Assembly (NCBI RefSeq): GCF_000384215.1
Contig: NZ_KB913032.1
Location: 4,667,665 to 4,731,664, forward strand
Direction: 5' to 3'
Source: Amycolatopsis alba DSM 44262
GTDB taxonomy: Bacteria; Actinomycetota; Actinomycetes; Mycobacteriales; Pseudonocardiaceae
DNA length: 64,000 bases
Below, piece after piece: positions 30,773 through 38,696 of this stretch (position 1 is the stretch's first letter; each line of letters starts with the position of its first letter). The notes beneath the pieces are model-generated. The model worked only from the letters and a program-made list of their open reading frames with translations, did not search any database and had not been told where the DNA came from. A program made the translations under genes and the position numbers.

Positions 30773-32071
30773 GTGACCGTGCTCGACTCACGACCGGACA
30801 TTCCAGGCGACCCCGAGGGTCGCGTCGTCACCCCGATAGGAGCGCCCACCGCGCTGATTTCCGAGGTCGGCGTCAGCATGGCACCTGTGCATGATCTGGG
30901 CGCCGGGCGCGGCCCTTTCTGGCTCGACGACTGGCTCCGCGCGAACGCCACCGACGTCCTCGCGTGGCGTCGGCACATCCACGCGCACCCGGAGCTCTCC
31001 CGCCACGAGTTCGCCACGACCGAAATGGTCATGTCCCTGCTCCGCTCGGTGGGGCTCAAGCCATGGGTGCTCCCCACGGGCACCGGCGTGGTCTGCGACA
31101 TCGGCAGCGGTGACCGCTGCGTCGCGCTCCGCGCCGACATGGACGCCCTGCCCCTGACCGAGGCCACGGGACTCCCGTACGCCTCCAAGAACGACGGCGC
31201 CGCGCATATGTGCGGGCACGACGCGCACACCGCGATCCTGCTCGGCGCGGCGCGGGCGCTGGCAGGCGCGCCGGAACTGCCGGGACGAGTGCGGCTGATC
31301 TTCCAGCCCGCCGAGGAGGTCATGCCCGGCGGCGCGCTGGACATGATCGCCGCCGGCGCGATGGAAGGCGTCGAGCGGATCTACGGGCTGCACTGCGACC
31401 CGCGGCTCGAGGTCGGCAAGGTCGGACTGCGCGAAGGCGCGCTGACCTCGGCCGCCGACCTCATCGAGCTGCGGCTCACCTCGCCGGGCGGGCACACCTC
31501 GCGGCCGCATCTGACCGCGGACCTGGTGCACGCGCTCGGCACCGTGATCACGTCGCTGCCCGCGGTCCTTTCGCGGCGGGTCGACCCGCGTTCCGGGACC
31601 GTGCTGGTCTGGGGCGCGGTGCACGCCGGGCAAGCCGCGAACGCCGTCCCGCAGGACGGGGTGCTGCGCGGCACGCTCCGGACCGCGGACCACGAGGTGT
31701 GGACGATGCTGGAGCCGCTCGTCGCGTCTTCGGTGGAGTCGCTGCTCGCGCCGACCGGCGTCGGGTTCTCCCTCGACTACCGCCGAGGGGTGCCGCCGGT
31801 CGTCTCCGACCCGGAGTCGCACGCGCTGATGCGGGCCGGTGTCGAAGCCGCGCTGGGCGAGGACGCCGTGGCCGGGACCGAGCAGTCGTCCGGCGGCGAG
31901 GACTTCGGGTGGTACCTGGAGCACGTCCAGGGTGCCTTCGCGCGCCTCGGCGTGTGGCCCGGTGAAGGCCCGATGGCCGACATCCACCGCCCGACCTTCA
32001 CCCTCGACGAGCGTTCGCTCCTGTGCGGCGTCCGCACGCTGGTCCACACCGCCCTGGCCACCCTGGCCTGA
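30773..32071 (+). CDS. M20-family amidohydrolase / N-acyl amino acid deacylase
   Basis: A 432-residue di-zinc peptidase of the M20D type. Metal ligands: MCGHDAHTA (Cys, His, Asp, His) and PAEEV (Glu pair); the lid domain spans about 215-330. The first 45 residues are extra and Pro/Gly-rich. A strong GGGAGGAGG ribosome site precedes GTG 30773 by 6 nt. By position it matches amiA1/amiB1 (Rv3305c/Rv3306c), whose substrates are N-acyl amino acids or similar amides. Confidence 0.9.
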   Translation: MTVLDSRPDIPGDPEGRVVTPIGAPTALISEVGVSMAPVHDLGAGRGPFWLDDWLRANATDVLAWRRHIHAHPELSRHEFATTEMVMSLLRSVGLKPWVLPTGTGVVCDIGSGDRCVALRADMDALPLTEATGLPYASKNDGAAHMCGHDAHTAILLGAARALAGAPELPGRVRLIFQPAEEVMPGGALDMIAAGAMEGVERIYGLHCDPRLEVGKVGLREGALTSAADLIELRLTSPGGHTSRPHLTADLVHALGTVITSLPAVLSRRVDPRSGTVLVWGAVHAGQAANAVPQDGVLRGTLRTADHEVWTMLEPLVASSVESLLAPTGVGFSLDYRRGVPPVVSDPESHALMRAGVEAALGEDAVAGTEQSSGGEDFGWYLEHVQGAFARLGVWPGEGPMADIHRPTFTLDERSLLCGVRTLVHTALATLA

Positions 32072-32083
32072 GTCCCGCCCTCA

Positions 32084-32140
32084 ATCACGCGAGTTCCGTC
32101 TCCAATCACGCAAGCCCCGTCTCTGTGCACGGGTGTTCGC
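32084..32140. repeat. 21-bp-period repeat, locus C
   Basis: Two units at 32084-32104 and 32105-32125 begin ATCACGC and align over 21 bp; a third, partial unit runs into the hairpin that starts at 32121. The locus begins 12 nt past the M20 gene stop. Confidence 0.7.
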
Positions 32141-32170
32141 CCTATCGGGTCCGAACACCCGTGCACAGAG
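32121..32170. terminator. 19-bp perfect hairpin after the M20 amidohydrolase gene
   Basis: Arms 32121-32139 and 32152-32170 are exact reverse complements (CTCTGTGCACGGGTGTTCG in the first) with a 12-base loop. It probably terminates the M20 transcript and precedes two DnaA-box-like sites. Confidence 0.7.
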
Positions 32171-32200
32171 TTATCCACAGCCAGGGTGAGTTATCCACAG
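32171..32200 (+). promoter_or_regulatory. Pair of consensus DnaA-box-like sites
   Basis: GTTATCCACAG occurs twice with TTATCCACA at 32171-32179 and 32191-32199, 20 bp apart and in the same orientation. Each is a perfect match to the general bacterial DnaA box TTATNCACA. They lie upstream of the AbiEi/endonuclease-like gene, which has a third near match (TATCCACAG) inside it at about 32783. Confidence 0.5.
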
Positions 32201-32252
32201 CTCGGGAAACTGGCCCTTCCCAAGTCCGATCCGGTCTCCGATTCTCGGAGAT

Positions 32253-33152
32253 GTGATCAACTGGGGAGGACGTCATGGGGCGGTCTTGCGTAGTGAGGCC
32301 GACAAGATTTTGGGGCGGCGAGCCGTCGTCGAAGGGCTGGCATCTGGTGTGCTGGCTCAGCCTTGGCGAGGCGTCGTCGTCCACGCGGCAGATCTGCTCA
32401 AGTTGCCGAGCCTGGCACAGGCGGCGCTGCTCGCTGTCGGCCGGCCTGCAGTGCTTTCCTCTGCCACATCCCTTTCCCTGCATGGGATTTCGGCTGCCGA
32501 CAGCACGACGGTCCACCTGACCGTGCCCTACTCGAGACGGGTCGAATCGAGGCCAGGGCTACAGGTGCACAGGGCGGAATTTCACCCGTCCGATATCGTC
32601 GAACTGGACGAACTTCCAGTGTTCTCGTTGGATCGAGCGCTGGCCGACCACCTCTGCGACGGCGACAAGCGAACAGCGTTCGCCGCACTCGAGGAGGCGC
32701 TGCACAACCTCACGCCGGACCACAGGGGAATTCTTCACACCAACGTGCGCGATCGTCTTGTCGACCGCCGTGACCGGCGAGGTATCCACAGGGCGCAGAT
32801 GCTGCTCGCACTTGCCACGGGCGAGGCCGAATCGCCGTCGGAGAGTGTGCTCCGCTTGATCGTCGTGGAGGCCGGGCTGCCGGTACCGGACGCCCAGTAC
32901 GAGATCAACACCATCGACGGGCGGAAGCTGTACGTGCTCGACCTCGCGTGGCCGGAGTTGCGCATCGCCCTGGAGTACGACGGCTACGCCGCTCATGAGG
33001 GCAGGCAGGACTACGACGCGGAACGAGACGCCCGGATGGCGGCGCGCGGATGGATCACGATCCGTGCGACGGCGGCTGACTTGCGGGATCCACGGCGACT
33101 GCTGACGGAGTTGCGTGCGGCGTTCGCGCGTCGTACGGCGCGACTCGCGTGA
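32253..33152 (+). CDS. AbiEi-like N-domain plus DUF559 endonuclease-like C-domain protein
   Basis: A 299-residue two-part protein. The N-terminal half resembles AbiEi antitoxin wHTH proteins (LGRRAVVEGLASGVLAQPWR, then AVLSSATSLSLHGIS). The C-terminal 100 residues resemble DUF559/Vsr-like PD-(D/E)xK nucleases: YVLDLAWPELRIALEYDG supplies an Asp and a Glu, and RDARMAARGWITIRATAADL is the typical tail. No AbiEii toxin gene is adjacent, so this is an orphan common in actinobacteria. GTG start 32253. The last codons are part of the 21-bp array of locus D. Confidence 0.7.
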   Translation: MINWGGRHGAVLRSEADKILGRRAVVEGLASGVLAQPWRGVVVHAADLLKLPSLAQAALLAVGRPAVLSSATSLSLHGISAADSTTVHLTVPYSRRVESRPGLQVHRAEFHPSDIVELDELPVFSLDRALADHLCDGDKRTAFAALEEALHNLTPDHRGILHTNVRDRLVDRRDRRGIHRAQMLLALATGEAESPSESVLRLIVVEAGLPVPDAQYEINTIDGRKLYVLDLAWPELRIALEYDGYAAHEGRQDYDAERDARMAARGWITIRATAADLRDPRRLLTELRAAFARRTARLA

Positions 33153-33225
33153 TCGGCGCCGGGACTCGCGTGCTTGAAGGCGCGACTCGCGTGCTTGAAG
33201 GCGGAACTCGCGTGATCAGCCGGAG
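33142..33225. repeat. 21-bp-period repeat, locus D
   Basis: Four units start at 33142, 33163, 33184 and 33205 with the core ACTCGCGTG. The array joins two convergent genes: its first unit supplies the final codons and stop of the upstream gene and its last unit covers the stop of the cyclotransferase-like gene on the other strand. Confidence 0.85.
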
Positions 33226-33668
33226 ATGCCCTGGCAGGGGCGGGTCCGGAGGGCGTCGACGTAGTCCGCGGGAGCTCCGGCTGTCTCGGCCGCCTCGGCC
33301 AGGACGCCGAGATAGCGCGCCGACGGGAGACCGCCCTCGTAGGCGTCCAGGACGTACAGCCAAGCCAGGACGGAGCCGTCCATGGTCTGCACGCGGAGCC
33401 GGATCTTGGAGTGGATGCCCATCTCGCCGCCTTCCCAGCGGTCGAGGTTGGGCTCGTCCAGGGAGGTGACGTCGTACAGCACGACGAAGACACGGGAGCC
33501 GGGGTCTTCGACGATGGTCGCCAGCGCGCCTTCCCAGCCGAGGTCCTCGCCGCCGAAGGTCAGCCTCCAGCCCTCCAGCCAGCCGGTGCCGGCCATGGGC
33601 GAGTGCGGAGCGCGCTCCAACATCTGGGCGGGCTCCATATTGGATCCATACGCGGCATACAACGGCAC
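33216..33668 (-). CDS. Gamma-glutamylcyclotransferase-like protein
   Basis: A 150-residue protein with the cyclotransferase-fold opening LYAAYGSNM, GWRLTFGG, and the acidic stretch LDRWEGGEMGI where the catalytic Glu would be expected. A cyclotransferase acting on gamma-glutamyl or related amines is the family expectation, but the exact substrate is unknown. It occupies the place of Rv3304 beside lpdA in M. tuberculosis. Its stop codon lies in the 21-bp array. Confidence 0.8.
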   Translation of the reverse strand: MPLYAAYGSNMEPAQMLERAPHSPMAGTGWLEGWRLTFGGEDLGWEGALATIVEDPGSRVFVVLYDVTSLDEPNLDRWEGGEMGIHSKIRLRVQTMDGSVLAWLYVLDAYEGGLPSARYLGVLAEAAETAGAPADYVDALRTRPCQGISG

Positions 33669-33796
33669 GGTGACAGAGTAGCGACCTGTCGGTCACCCGG
33701 CTGGACGCACGTGCCGTGTCCGGCCACTCAATCCGCCCAGCGGTCGTCCGCGTACGGTAAACGCAGTCACAGACACCGCTGCGAGGAGGAGAACCA

Positions 33797-35200
33797 GTGA
33801 CCAAGATCGTGATCATGGGCGGAGGACCCGCCGGTTACGAAGCGGCACTGGTCGCGGCCCAGCACGGAGCCGACGTCACCGTCGTCGAACGCGACGGTCT
33901 CGGCGGCGCGTGCGTGCTCTACGACTGCGTCCCGTCGAAGACGTTCATCGCCTCGTCCGGCGCGCTCGCGAAGATGCACGACCTGAGTGAGCTCGGCATC
34001 AACACCGACATGGCCGACACCAGTGTCGACCTGCCGACCGTCCACGGCCGGGTGAAAGGCCTCGCGCTCGCGCAGTCCGCCGACATCCGCGCCCGTGTCC
34101 AGCGCGAGGGCGTCCGCGTCGTCATCGGCCAGGCCCGGTTCGACGACGACGAGACCGGGCTCGCCACGCACAAGGTCGCCGTCACCACGCACGACGGCTC
34201 GACCGAGGTGCTCGACGCCGACGTCGTCCTCATCTCGACCGGCGCCACCCCGCGGGTGCTGCCCGGCGCGGTGCCGGACGGCGAGCGCATCCTCGACTGG
34301 CGTCAGCTCTACGACCTGCGCGAGCTGCCCGAGCACCTGGCCGTCATCGGTTCGGGTGTCACCGGCGCCGAATTCGCCTCGGCCTACACCGAGATGGGTG
34401 TCAAGGTCACCGTCGTGTCCAGCCGCGACCGCGTGCTCCCGCACGAAGACGCCGATGCGGCCGCCGTACTCGAAGAGGTCTTCTCCCAGCGCGGCACCAC
34501 GGTCGCCAAGCAGGCCCGCGCCGACAAGGTCGTGCGCACCGAAAAGGGCGTCGAGATCCACCTCGCCGACGGCCGCGTGATCGAAGCCAGCCACGCGCTG
34601 ATGACCGTCGGCTCGGTGCCCAACACCACCGACATCGGCCTGGAGAAGGTCGGCATCGAGCCCGGCCCCGGCGGCTACATCGGCGTCGACCGTGTTTCCC
34701 GCACCAGCGCGCCCGGCATCTACGCCGCCGGCGACTGCACCGGTGTGCTCATGCTCGCCTCCGTGGCCAGCATGCAGGGCCGCATCGCGATGTGGCACGC
34801 GCTCGGCGAGGGTGTCGCGCCGATCAAGCTCAAGACCGTGGCCGCCAACGTGTTCACCCACCCCGAGATCGCGACCGTCGGCATCAGCCAGCAGGCGATC
34901 GACTCGGGTGAGGTGCCCGCCCGCACCATCATGCTCCCGCTCGCGACGAACGCCCGCGCGAAGATGGAAGGCCTGCGACGCGGTTTCGTGAAGCTGTTCT
35001 GCCGCCCCGCCACTGGCGTGGTCGTCGGCGGGGTGGTCGTGGCGCCGAACGCGAGCGAACTCATCCTTCCCATCGCGCTCGCCGTCCAGAACCAGCTCAC
35101 AGTGGAACATCTGGCACTGACATTTTCGGTGTACCCGTCGCTGTCGGGGTCGATCACCGAGGCGGGCCGCCAGCTGATGCGGCACGACGACTTGAACTGA
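33797..35200 (+). CDS. lpdA: LpdA-type flavoprotein, NAD(P)H quinone dehydrogenase
   Basis: A 467-residue pyridine nucleotide-disulfide oxidoreductase with the FAD motif IVIMGGGPAGYEAAL and the second dinucleotide site VIGSGVTGAEFASAY. The CxxxxC pair is kept (ACVLYDCVPSK), but the C-terminal catalytic His of lipoamide dehydrogenases is replaced: TFSVYPSLSGSITEA has Tyr where HPT..E is expected. That matches the M. tuberculosis Rv3303c group, which reduces quinones rather than lipoamide. A GAGGAGGAG ribosome site precedes the GTG. Its position beside the Rv3304-like gene supports the assignment. Confidence 0.9.
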   Translation: MTKIVIMGGGPAGYEAALVAAQHGADVTVVERDGLGGACVLYDCVPSKTFIASSGALAKMHDLSELGINTDMADTSVDLPTVHGRVKGLALAQSADIRARVQREGVRVVIGQARFDDDETGLATHKVAVTTHDGSTEVLDADVVLISTGATPRVLPGAVPDGERILDWRQLYDLRELPEHLAVIGSGVTGAEFASAYTEMGVKVTVVSSRDRVLPHEDADAAAVLEEVFSQRGTTVAKQARADKVVRTEKGVEIHLADGRVIEASHALMTVGSVPNTTDIGLEKVGIEPGPGGYIGVDRVSRTSAPGIYAAGDCTGVLMLASVASMQGRIAMWHALGEGVAPIKLKTVAANVFTHPEIATVGISQQAIDSGEVPARTIMLPLATNARAKMEGLRRGFVKLFCRPATGVVVGGVVVAPNASELILPIALAVQNQLTVEHLALTFSVYPSLSGSITEAGRQLMRHDDLN

Positions 35201-35279
35201 TCTTCTCCGGCGAAGCAACCCTCGCGGGGGTGACCGCGTCTAGCGCGTGTCGGTGTTTCGTTGACAGCTAGGGGTTTTC

Positions 35280-35753
35280 GTGGTTCGCAGGGTTCGCAGG
35301 GGTGTCGTCGGAGTGATGGCGATCGGGGCGGCGTTGCTGGCCGGGCAGTCGACCGGTCTCGCCCGGCAACCCCAGCCCGATACCGGCGGTGTCACGGTGC
35401 AGCTCAACGACAACACCGCCTACGACCTCGGGCTCGTGAACAAGTATGTGCACGGCGATTCGAACGTCGCGCTGGCGCAGTGCCCCGGCGAGGGGCTGAA
35501 GGCACCGACGTCGACGACGTTCTCTTCGCCGGTGCTGAGCGTCGGGAAGTACGACTACGGGCCGCTCATCGGGGTCCCGGCCAACGTCAGCGCCGACGTC
35601 GAACTCAAGGCGGGCACGGCGCCGGGCCGCTACCCGCTGACCGTCAACTGCAACGGAAAGCCTTATACGGCAACGTTCACCGTGCCGCCGCGGCAGGTGA
35701 GCGCGGTGCCTTCCGGTTCCGCTCACGCGGGTGACGGCAGTATGGCTTCCTGA
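35280..35753 (+). CDS. Secreted Ig-like protein with shared C-terminal motif (member 1)
   Basis: A 157-residue exported protein: basic start and hydrophobic signal (VVGVMAIGAALLAGQSTG), then a beta-rich domain with two cysteines (ALAQCPGEG and LTVNCNGKP) likely joined by a disulfide. The tail RQVSAVPSGSAHAGDG aligns with the tails of the three related proteins downstream (QVxxxPxGxxxxG), but PQTGG is replaced by AHAGDG. There is no membrane helix after it. GTG start 35280; a T-rich terminator follows. Function unknown. Confidence 0.75.
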   Translation: MVRRVRRGVVGVMAIGAALLAGQSTGLARQPQPDTGGVTVQLNDNTAYDLGLVNKYVHGDSNVALAQCPGEGLKAPTSTTFSSPVLSVGKYDYGPLIGVPANVSADVELKAGTAPGRYPLTVNCNGKPYTATFTVPPRQVSAVPSGSAHAGDGSMAS

Positions 35754-35764
35754 GTTTTCTCGCG

Positions 35765-35799
35765 AACCGCCCTCGGATCTGGTCCGGGGGCGGTTTTTT
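35765..35799 (+). terminator. Rho-independent terminator
   Basis: AACCGCCC (35765-35772) pairs with GGGCGGTT (35788-35795), with inner CGGA/TCCG pairing, and is followed by a run of T. It is the only classical U-tract terminator I see in the window and ends the member 1 transcript. Confidence 0.88.
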
Positions 35800-35965
35800 G
35801 TCGTGCGGAATTTCGCGACCTTTTCGTGATGAAACCGGGCAACCCGACCCCCTGTCGAGGCGTCATGAGGGTGTCGGAAAAACAGAGAACCGCCACTGGG
35901 GGAACAGGGGCGCGGGATTCTTCTTTTCCGATTTCCATCCACATTCATCTTTCAGGGGTAAACCA

Positions 35966-36559
35966 ATGAAGCGCACCATCATGCTCGCCGCCGGTACCGT
36001 CGCCGGATTCCTTCTTCTCGCGCCGGGCGCCGCTTTCGCGACCACCCCGTCGGCGTCCCCTTCCCCGACTCCTTCGGCTTCGCCTTCTCCCACGCCCACC
36101 GAGGACCCTGACGGCCCCGGCCCGCACGCGTCGCCGGTCGGGATTCTCAAGGATCTGACCGTCTCGCCCGCCAAGGGCAAGCCAGGGGACAAGGTGAAGC
36201 TGGACTTCCAGTGCGCCACCCGCAACAACGAGGGCGGCCCGAAGGTCACTTCGGTGGCCCTCAGCGTCAACTCCGCGAACTCCATCGACTCCGCGAAATG
36301 GTCCGCGACGGTCAAGGACATCAAGCCGGGCAAATACCCGGTGACGCTGACCTGCTGGGGCCAGAAGTCGACGGTCACCTTCGAGGTGCTCGCCAAGAAG
36401 AACCAGGTCGCGAAGGTGCCGGCCGGTGCTCCGCAGACCGGCGGCACCGAGGGACCCGCCGACTACACCGGCGTCCTCGCCGCCGTCGGGGGCGGCCTCG
36501 CGCTGGCCGCGGGCGGAGTCGGGATCGCGGCGTACCGTCGTCGTGCGGCGCGGGCGTAG
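35966..36559 (+). CDS. Cell-wall-anchor candidate with PQTGG motif and C-terminal helix (member 2)
   Basis: A 197-residue protein: signal peptide (TIMLAAGTVAGFLLLAPGAA), a low-complexity Ser/Pro/Thr stalk, an Ig-like domain with two cysteines (DFQCATR, LTCWGQK), then QVAKVPAGAPQTGG (PQTGG at 156-160), a hydrophobic helix (GVLAAVGGGLALAAGGVGIA) and RRRAARA. This motif-helix-charge order is that of a sortase substrate with APQTG in place of LPXTG. A class F sortase gene follows 147 nt downstream. Start ATG 35966. Confidence 0.82.
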   Translation: MKRTIMLAAGTVAGFLLLAPGAAFATTPSASPSPTPSASPSPTPTEDPDGPGPHASPVGILKDLTVSPAKGKPGDKVKLDFQCATRNNEGGPKVTSVALSVNSANSIDSAKWSATVKDIKPGKYPVTLTCWGQKSTVTFEVLAKKNQVAKVPAGAPQTGGTEGPADYTGVLAAVGGGLALAAGGVGIAAYRRRAARA

Positions 36560-36637
36560 CGATCGCGATCATTTCGTGACCTGGGCGGGCAACCGTCCGG
36601 TCGCGCGTGGCGTAAGGCAGGCGTGGGGGTGAACGAC

Positions 36638-36671
36638 GAGCCGGTCCCGGTCTGGGGGCCGGGACCGGCTC
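36638..36671. terminator. 13-bp hairpin between member 2 and the sortase gene
   Basis: GAGCCGGTCCCGG (36638-36650) pairs perfectly with 36659-36671 around an eight-base loop. It lies 36 nt before the sortase start and may end or attenuate transcription between substrate and enzyme. Confidence 0.6.
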
Positions 36672-36706
36672 CGTCGCCGCCACACCGTTTCACTACAGGG
36701 GTGAAC

Positions 36707-37375
36707 ATGAAGTCGACATGGTGGCGAGGGCGCCGGGCACCGCTGCTGCTCGCGGTCGCCCTGCTGGCCGTATTGGCGACACTGGCGATCGTCCTGTCCG
36801 GTCCGGGGGAGACCGGCCTGGCCGCGCCGCAGACGGTCGCGAGCCAGGCGGAGACGCCGTCGGCCGAGCCGAGTGAGTCAGGGACACCCGCCGACGGAGG
36901 GGCCGCCGTCGAAGGGATGCCGAAGGCCGAACCGGTCTCGATCGACGTGCCGAAGATCGAGGCGAAGTCCAGCCTGGTCCCGCTCGGCCTCAACGCGGAC
37001 AACACCGTCGAGGTGCCGCCGGTGACCCAGCCGCTGCAGGCGGGCTGGTACGAGAACGGGCCGACGCCAGGGGAGGTCGGGCCTTCGGTGATCCTCGGGC
37101 ACGTGGACGGGAACAAGCAGAAGGGCATCTTCTTCCGGCTGAAGGAACTGGCGCCCGGCGACAAGGTCTCGATCGCCCGCAAGGACGGCACGACGGCCGA
37201 GTTCGCGGTCACGAAGGTCGAGCGGGTGGCGAAGGACAAGTTCCCCACCGACGCCGTCTACGGCGACACCGCCGCGCCGGAACTGCGGCTCATCACCTGC
37301 GGCGGGGTCTTCGACAAGACGTCGCGCAACTATCTCGACAACATCATCGTTTTCGCTCGGCTGATCGCGAGGTGA
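36707..37375 (+). CDS. Class F sortase
   Basis: A 222-residue transpeptidase anchored by an N-terminal helix (LLLAVALLAVLATLAIVL) with its catalytic domain outside. The catalytic His is in VILGHVDG, the Cys in LRLITCGG, and an Arg nearby in SRNYLDNIIVFA; the LITCGG/YxDNIIVFA pattern is that of class F enzymes of actinobacteria. It should cut at a TG-type motif and join the product to the wall or to another protein. Neighbours on both sides carry APQTGG motifs, making them the likely substrates. ATG 36707 is chosen; a GTG 6 nt upstream is possible. Confidence 0.92.
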   Translation: MKSTWWRGRRAPLLLAVALLAVLATLAIVLSGPGETGLAAPQTVASQAETPSAEPSESGTPADGGAAVEGMPKAEPVSIDVPKIEAKSSLVPLGLNADNTVEVPPVTQPLQAGWYENGPTPGEVGPSVILGHVDGNKQKGIFFRLKELAPGDKVSIARKDGTTAEFAVTKVERVAKDKFPTDAVYGDTAAPELRLITCGGVFDKTSRNYLDNIIVFARLIAR

Positions 37376-37380
37376 GATCC

Positions 37381-37902
37381 ATGATCAGGTGCCGGTCCGC
37401 CTTGGTGGTGGCGTGCGGGGTGGCCCTTGCCGCCCCGGCCGTCGCGTACGCGCAAGACGTCTCGGCCCCGCCGACCACGACCACCAGCCGGAAGACGGAT
37501 CCGTACCCGTTCCTCGGGCTCTCGCCGCAGCAGTCGACGGCGGACGAGGAGATCCTGGTTTCGGTCGGCTGCCCGGTCGGCGAGCTGGGCGAGGTGAAGT
37601 CGATGGTGCTGGACCGCGTCGGCGAGTTCTCGGTGACCAACGAGACGCCCGTGATCCAGGGGGCTGTCGCGCATATCGACGCCAAGGCGCGGCCCGCTTT
37701 CTACGCGATCACGGCGACCTGCGGGAAGACGACGATCACGGCGAATCTGCAGATCTTGCCGGGAAAGACGCCTACTTCTTCGAATAAGCCCACTTCGCGG
37801 CCTCCGTCGTCGGTGTCAGTCGTGAAACCGGCTTCGGGCCGTCAGGTTTCGAAGATTCCGGTGGGCGCGCCGCAAACCGGCGGCGGGGGCACGGCTCACT
37901 GA
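37381..37902 (+). CDS. Secreted Ig-like protein ending at PQTGG (member 3)
   Basis: A 173-residue exported protein: signal peptide (ALVVACGVALAAPAVAYA), Ig-like domain with two cysteines (VGCPVGE, ATCGKTT), a Ser/Pro stalk, and the tail QVSKIPVGAPQTGG with PQTGG at 164-168. Only GGTAH follows, so the hydrophobic helix and basic tail expected of a sortase substrate are absent. GAGGTGAG at 37369 serves ATG 37381; a GTG at 37372 overlaps the sortase stop. It is cotranscribed with the sortase. Confidence 0.8.
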   Translation: MIRCRSALVVACGVALAAPAVAYAQDVSAPPTTTTSRKTDPYPFLGLSPQQSTADEEILVSVGCPVGELGEVKSMVLDRVGEFSVTNETPVIQGAVAHIDAKARPAFYAITATCGKTTITANLQILPGKTPTSSNKPTSRPPSSVSVVKPASGRQVSKIPVGAPQTGGGGTAH

Positions 37903-38008
37903 TTCTCGCGAAGGGAGTAATTCGCGGGCTTTTCGCCGTCGAAAGGCAACCGATTCCCTTTCCCGTGGGTGTTCTTGAGGCGAGGGCTCGCACTGAGGGA
38001 GAAAGATC

Positions 38009-38608
38009 ATGGGAATCAAGGGAATGGTCGCGGGCGCGGGTCTGCTCGCGATGACGGCGGGGGTGTTCCTCGCCCCGCAGGCGTCGGCGACGGCGCCGCC
38101 GCCGAAGCTCTGGGTCAGCCCGGCGAAGGTCGCGCCGGGGCAGGCGCTGGAATTCACGGCCAGCTGCTATGGCACCCGCACCGCGGTGACGTCGGCGGGT
38201 CTGACGGGGCCGGTCACGCTCCAGCCGGGCTCGGGGACCGCGCCGTACGTCGGGCACGGGAAGGCGGCCGGGAAGATCGGCAAGTTCAAGGCCAGTTTCC
38301 ACTGTGACGGCGGGCCGAACCTCCCCGCCGCCAGCGGGACGGCGACCGTCGAGTTCGAGATCGCCTGCGTGCCGCCCACGACACCGCCGTCGAGCACGCC
38401 GCCGTCGAGCAGCAAGCCTCCGTCCAGCAGCAGGCCGCCTTCGACCAGCCGCCCGCCGTCCAGCAGTAGCGGTGCGCCCTCGTCGAGCGCGGGCGACGTC
38501 GTCCCGGCGGCCTTGACGAAGCCTTGCGGTACGCCGCCGTCACCGGGCAAGACGCCGCAGGTGAAGGTCACCCCGAAGGGTGCTCCGCAGACCGGAGGCG
38601 GCGCTTAG
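38009..38608 (+). CDS. Secreted Ig-like protein ending at PQTGGGA (member 4)
   Basis: A 199-residue exported protein: signal peptide (MVAGAGLLAMTAGVFLAPQA), Ig-like domain with cysteines in TASCYGT and SFHCDGG, a long Ser/Pro-rich stalk of SSSKPP/SSSRPP repeats, and the tail QVKVTPKGAPQTGGGA that ends the protein (PQTGG at 193-197). As with member 3, no helix follows. A GGGAGAAAG ribosome site precedes ATG 38009. It closes the sortase locus and is followed by a large hairpin. Confidence 0.8.
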   Translation: MGIKGMVAGAGLLAMTAGVFLAPQASATAPPPKLWVSPAKVAPGQALEFTASCYGTRTAVTSAGLTGPVTLQPGSGTAPYVGHGKAAGKIGKFKASFHCDGGPNLPAASGTATVEFEIACVPPTTPPSSTPPSSSKPPSSSRPPSTSRPPSSSSGAPSSSAGDVVPAALTKPCGTPPSPGKTPQVKVTPKGAPQTGGGA

Positions 38609-38624
38609 TCCTCTGAATACGGAA

Positions 38625-38679
38625 GTCCGTGAAGGCCTCCTTGAGGGACTCAGAGTCCCTCAAGGAGGCCTTCACGGAC
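38625..38679. terminator. Perfect 27-bp inverted repeat, bidirectional terminator
   Basis: Arms 38625-38651 and 38653-38679 are exact reverse complements; the arm includes GTGAAGGCCTCCTTGAGGG. It separates the convergent member 4 and glpK genes and shares GTGAAGGCCTCCTT with the hairpin at 49180. Confidence 0.85.
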
Positions 38680-38696
38680 CGCGCAGCAGGGGCCGG

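Noticed and set aside
32171-32200. Chromosomal origin of replication
   Set aside because: Only two DnaA boxes, no AT-rich unwinding region and no dnaA, dnaN or rpmH nearby.
33767-35218. Antisense open frame covering lpdA
   Set aside because: Another GC-bias shadow; the plus-strand product has full flavoprotein motifs.
37903-38008. A lost membrane helix for member 3 of the sortase locus
   Set aside because: No frame in the 106 bp after the stop encodes a hydrophobic segment, so truncation by frameshift is not supported.
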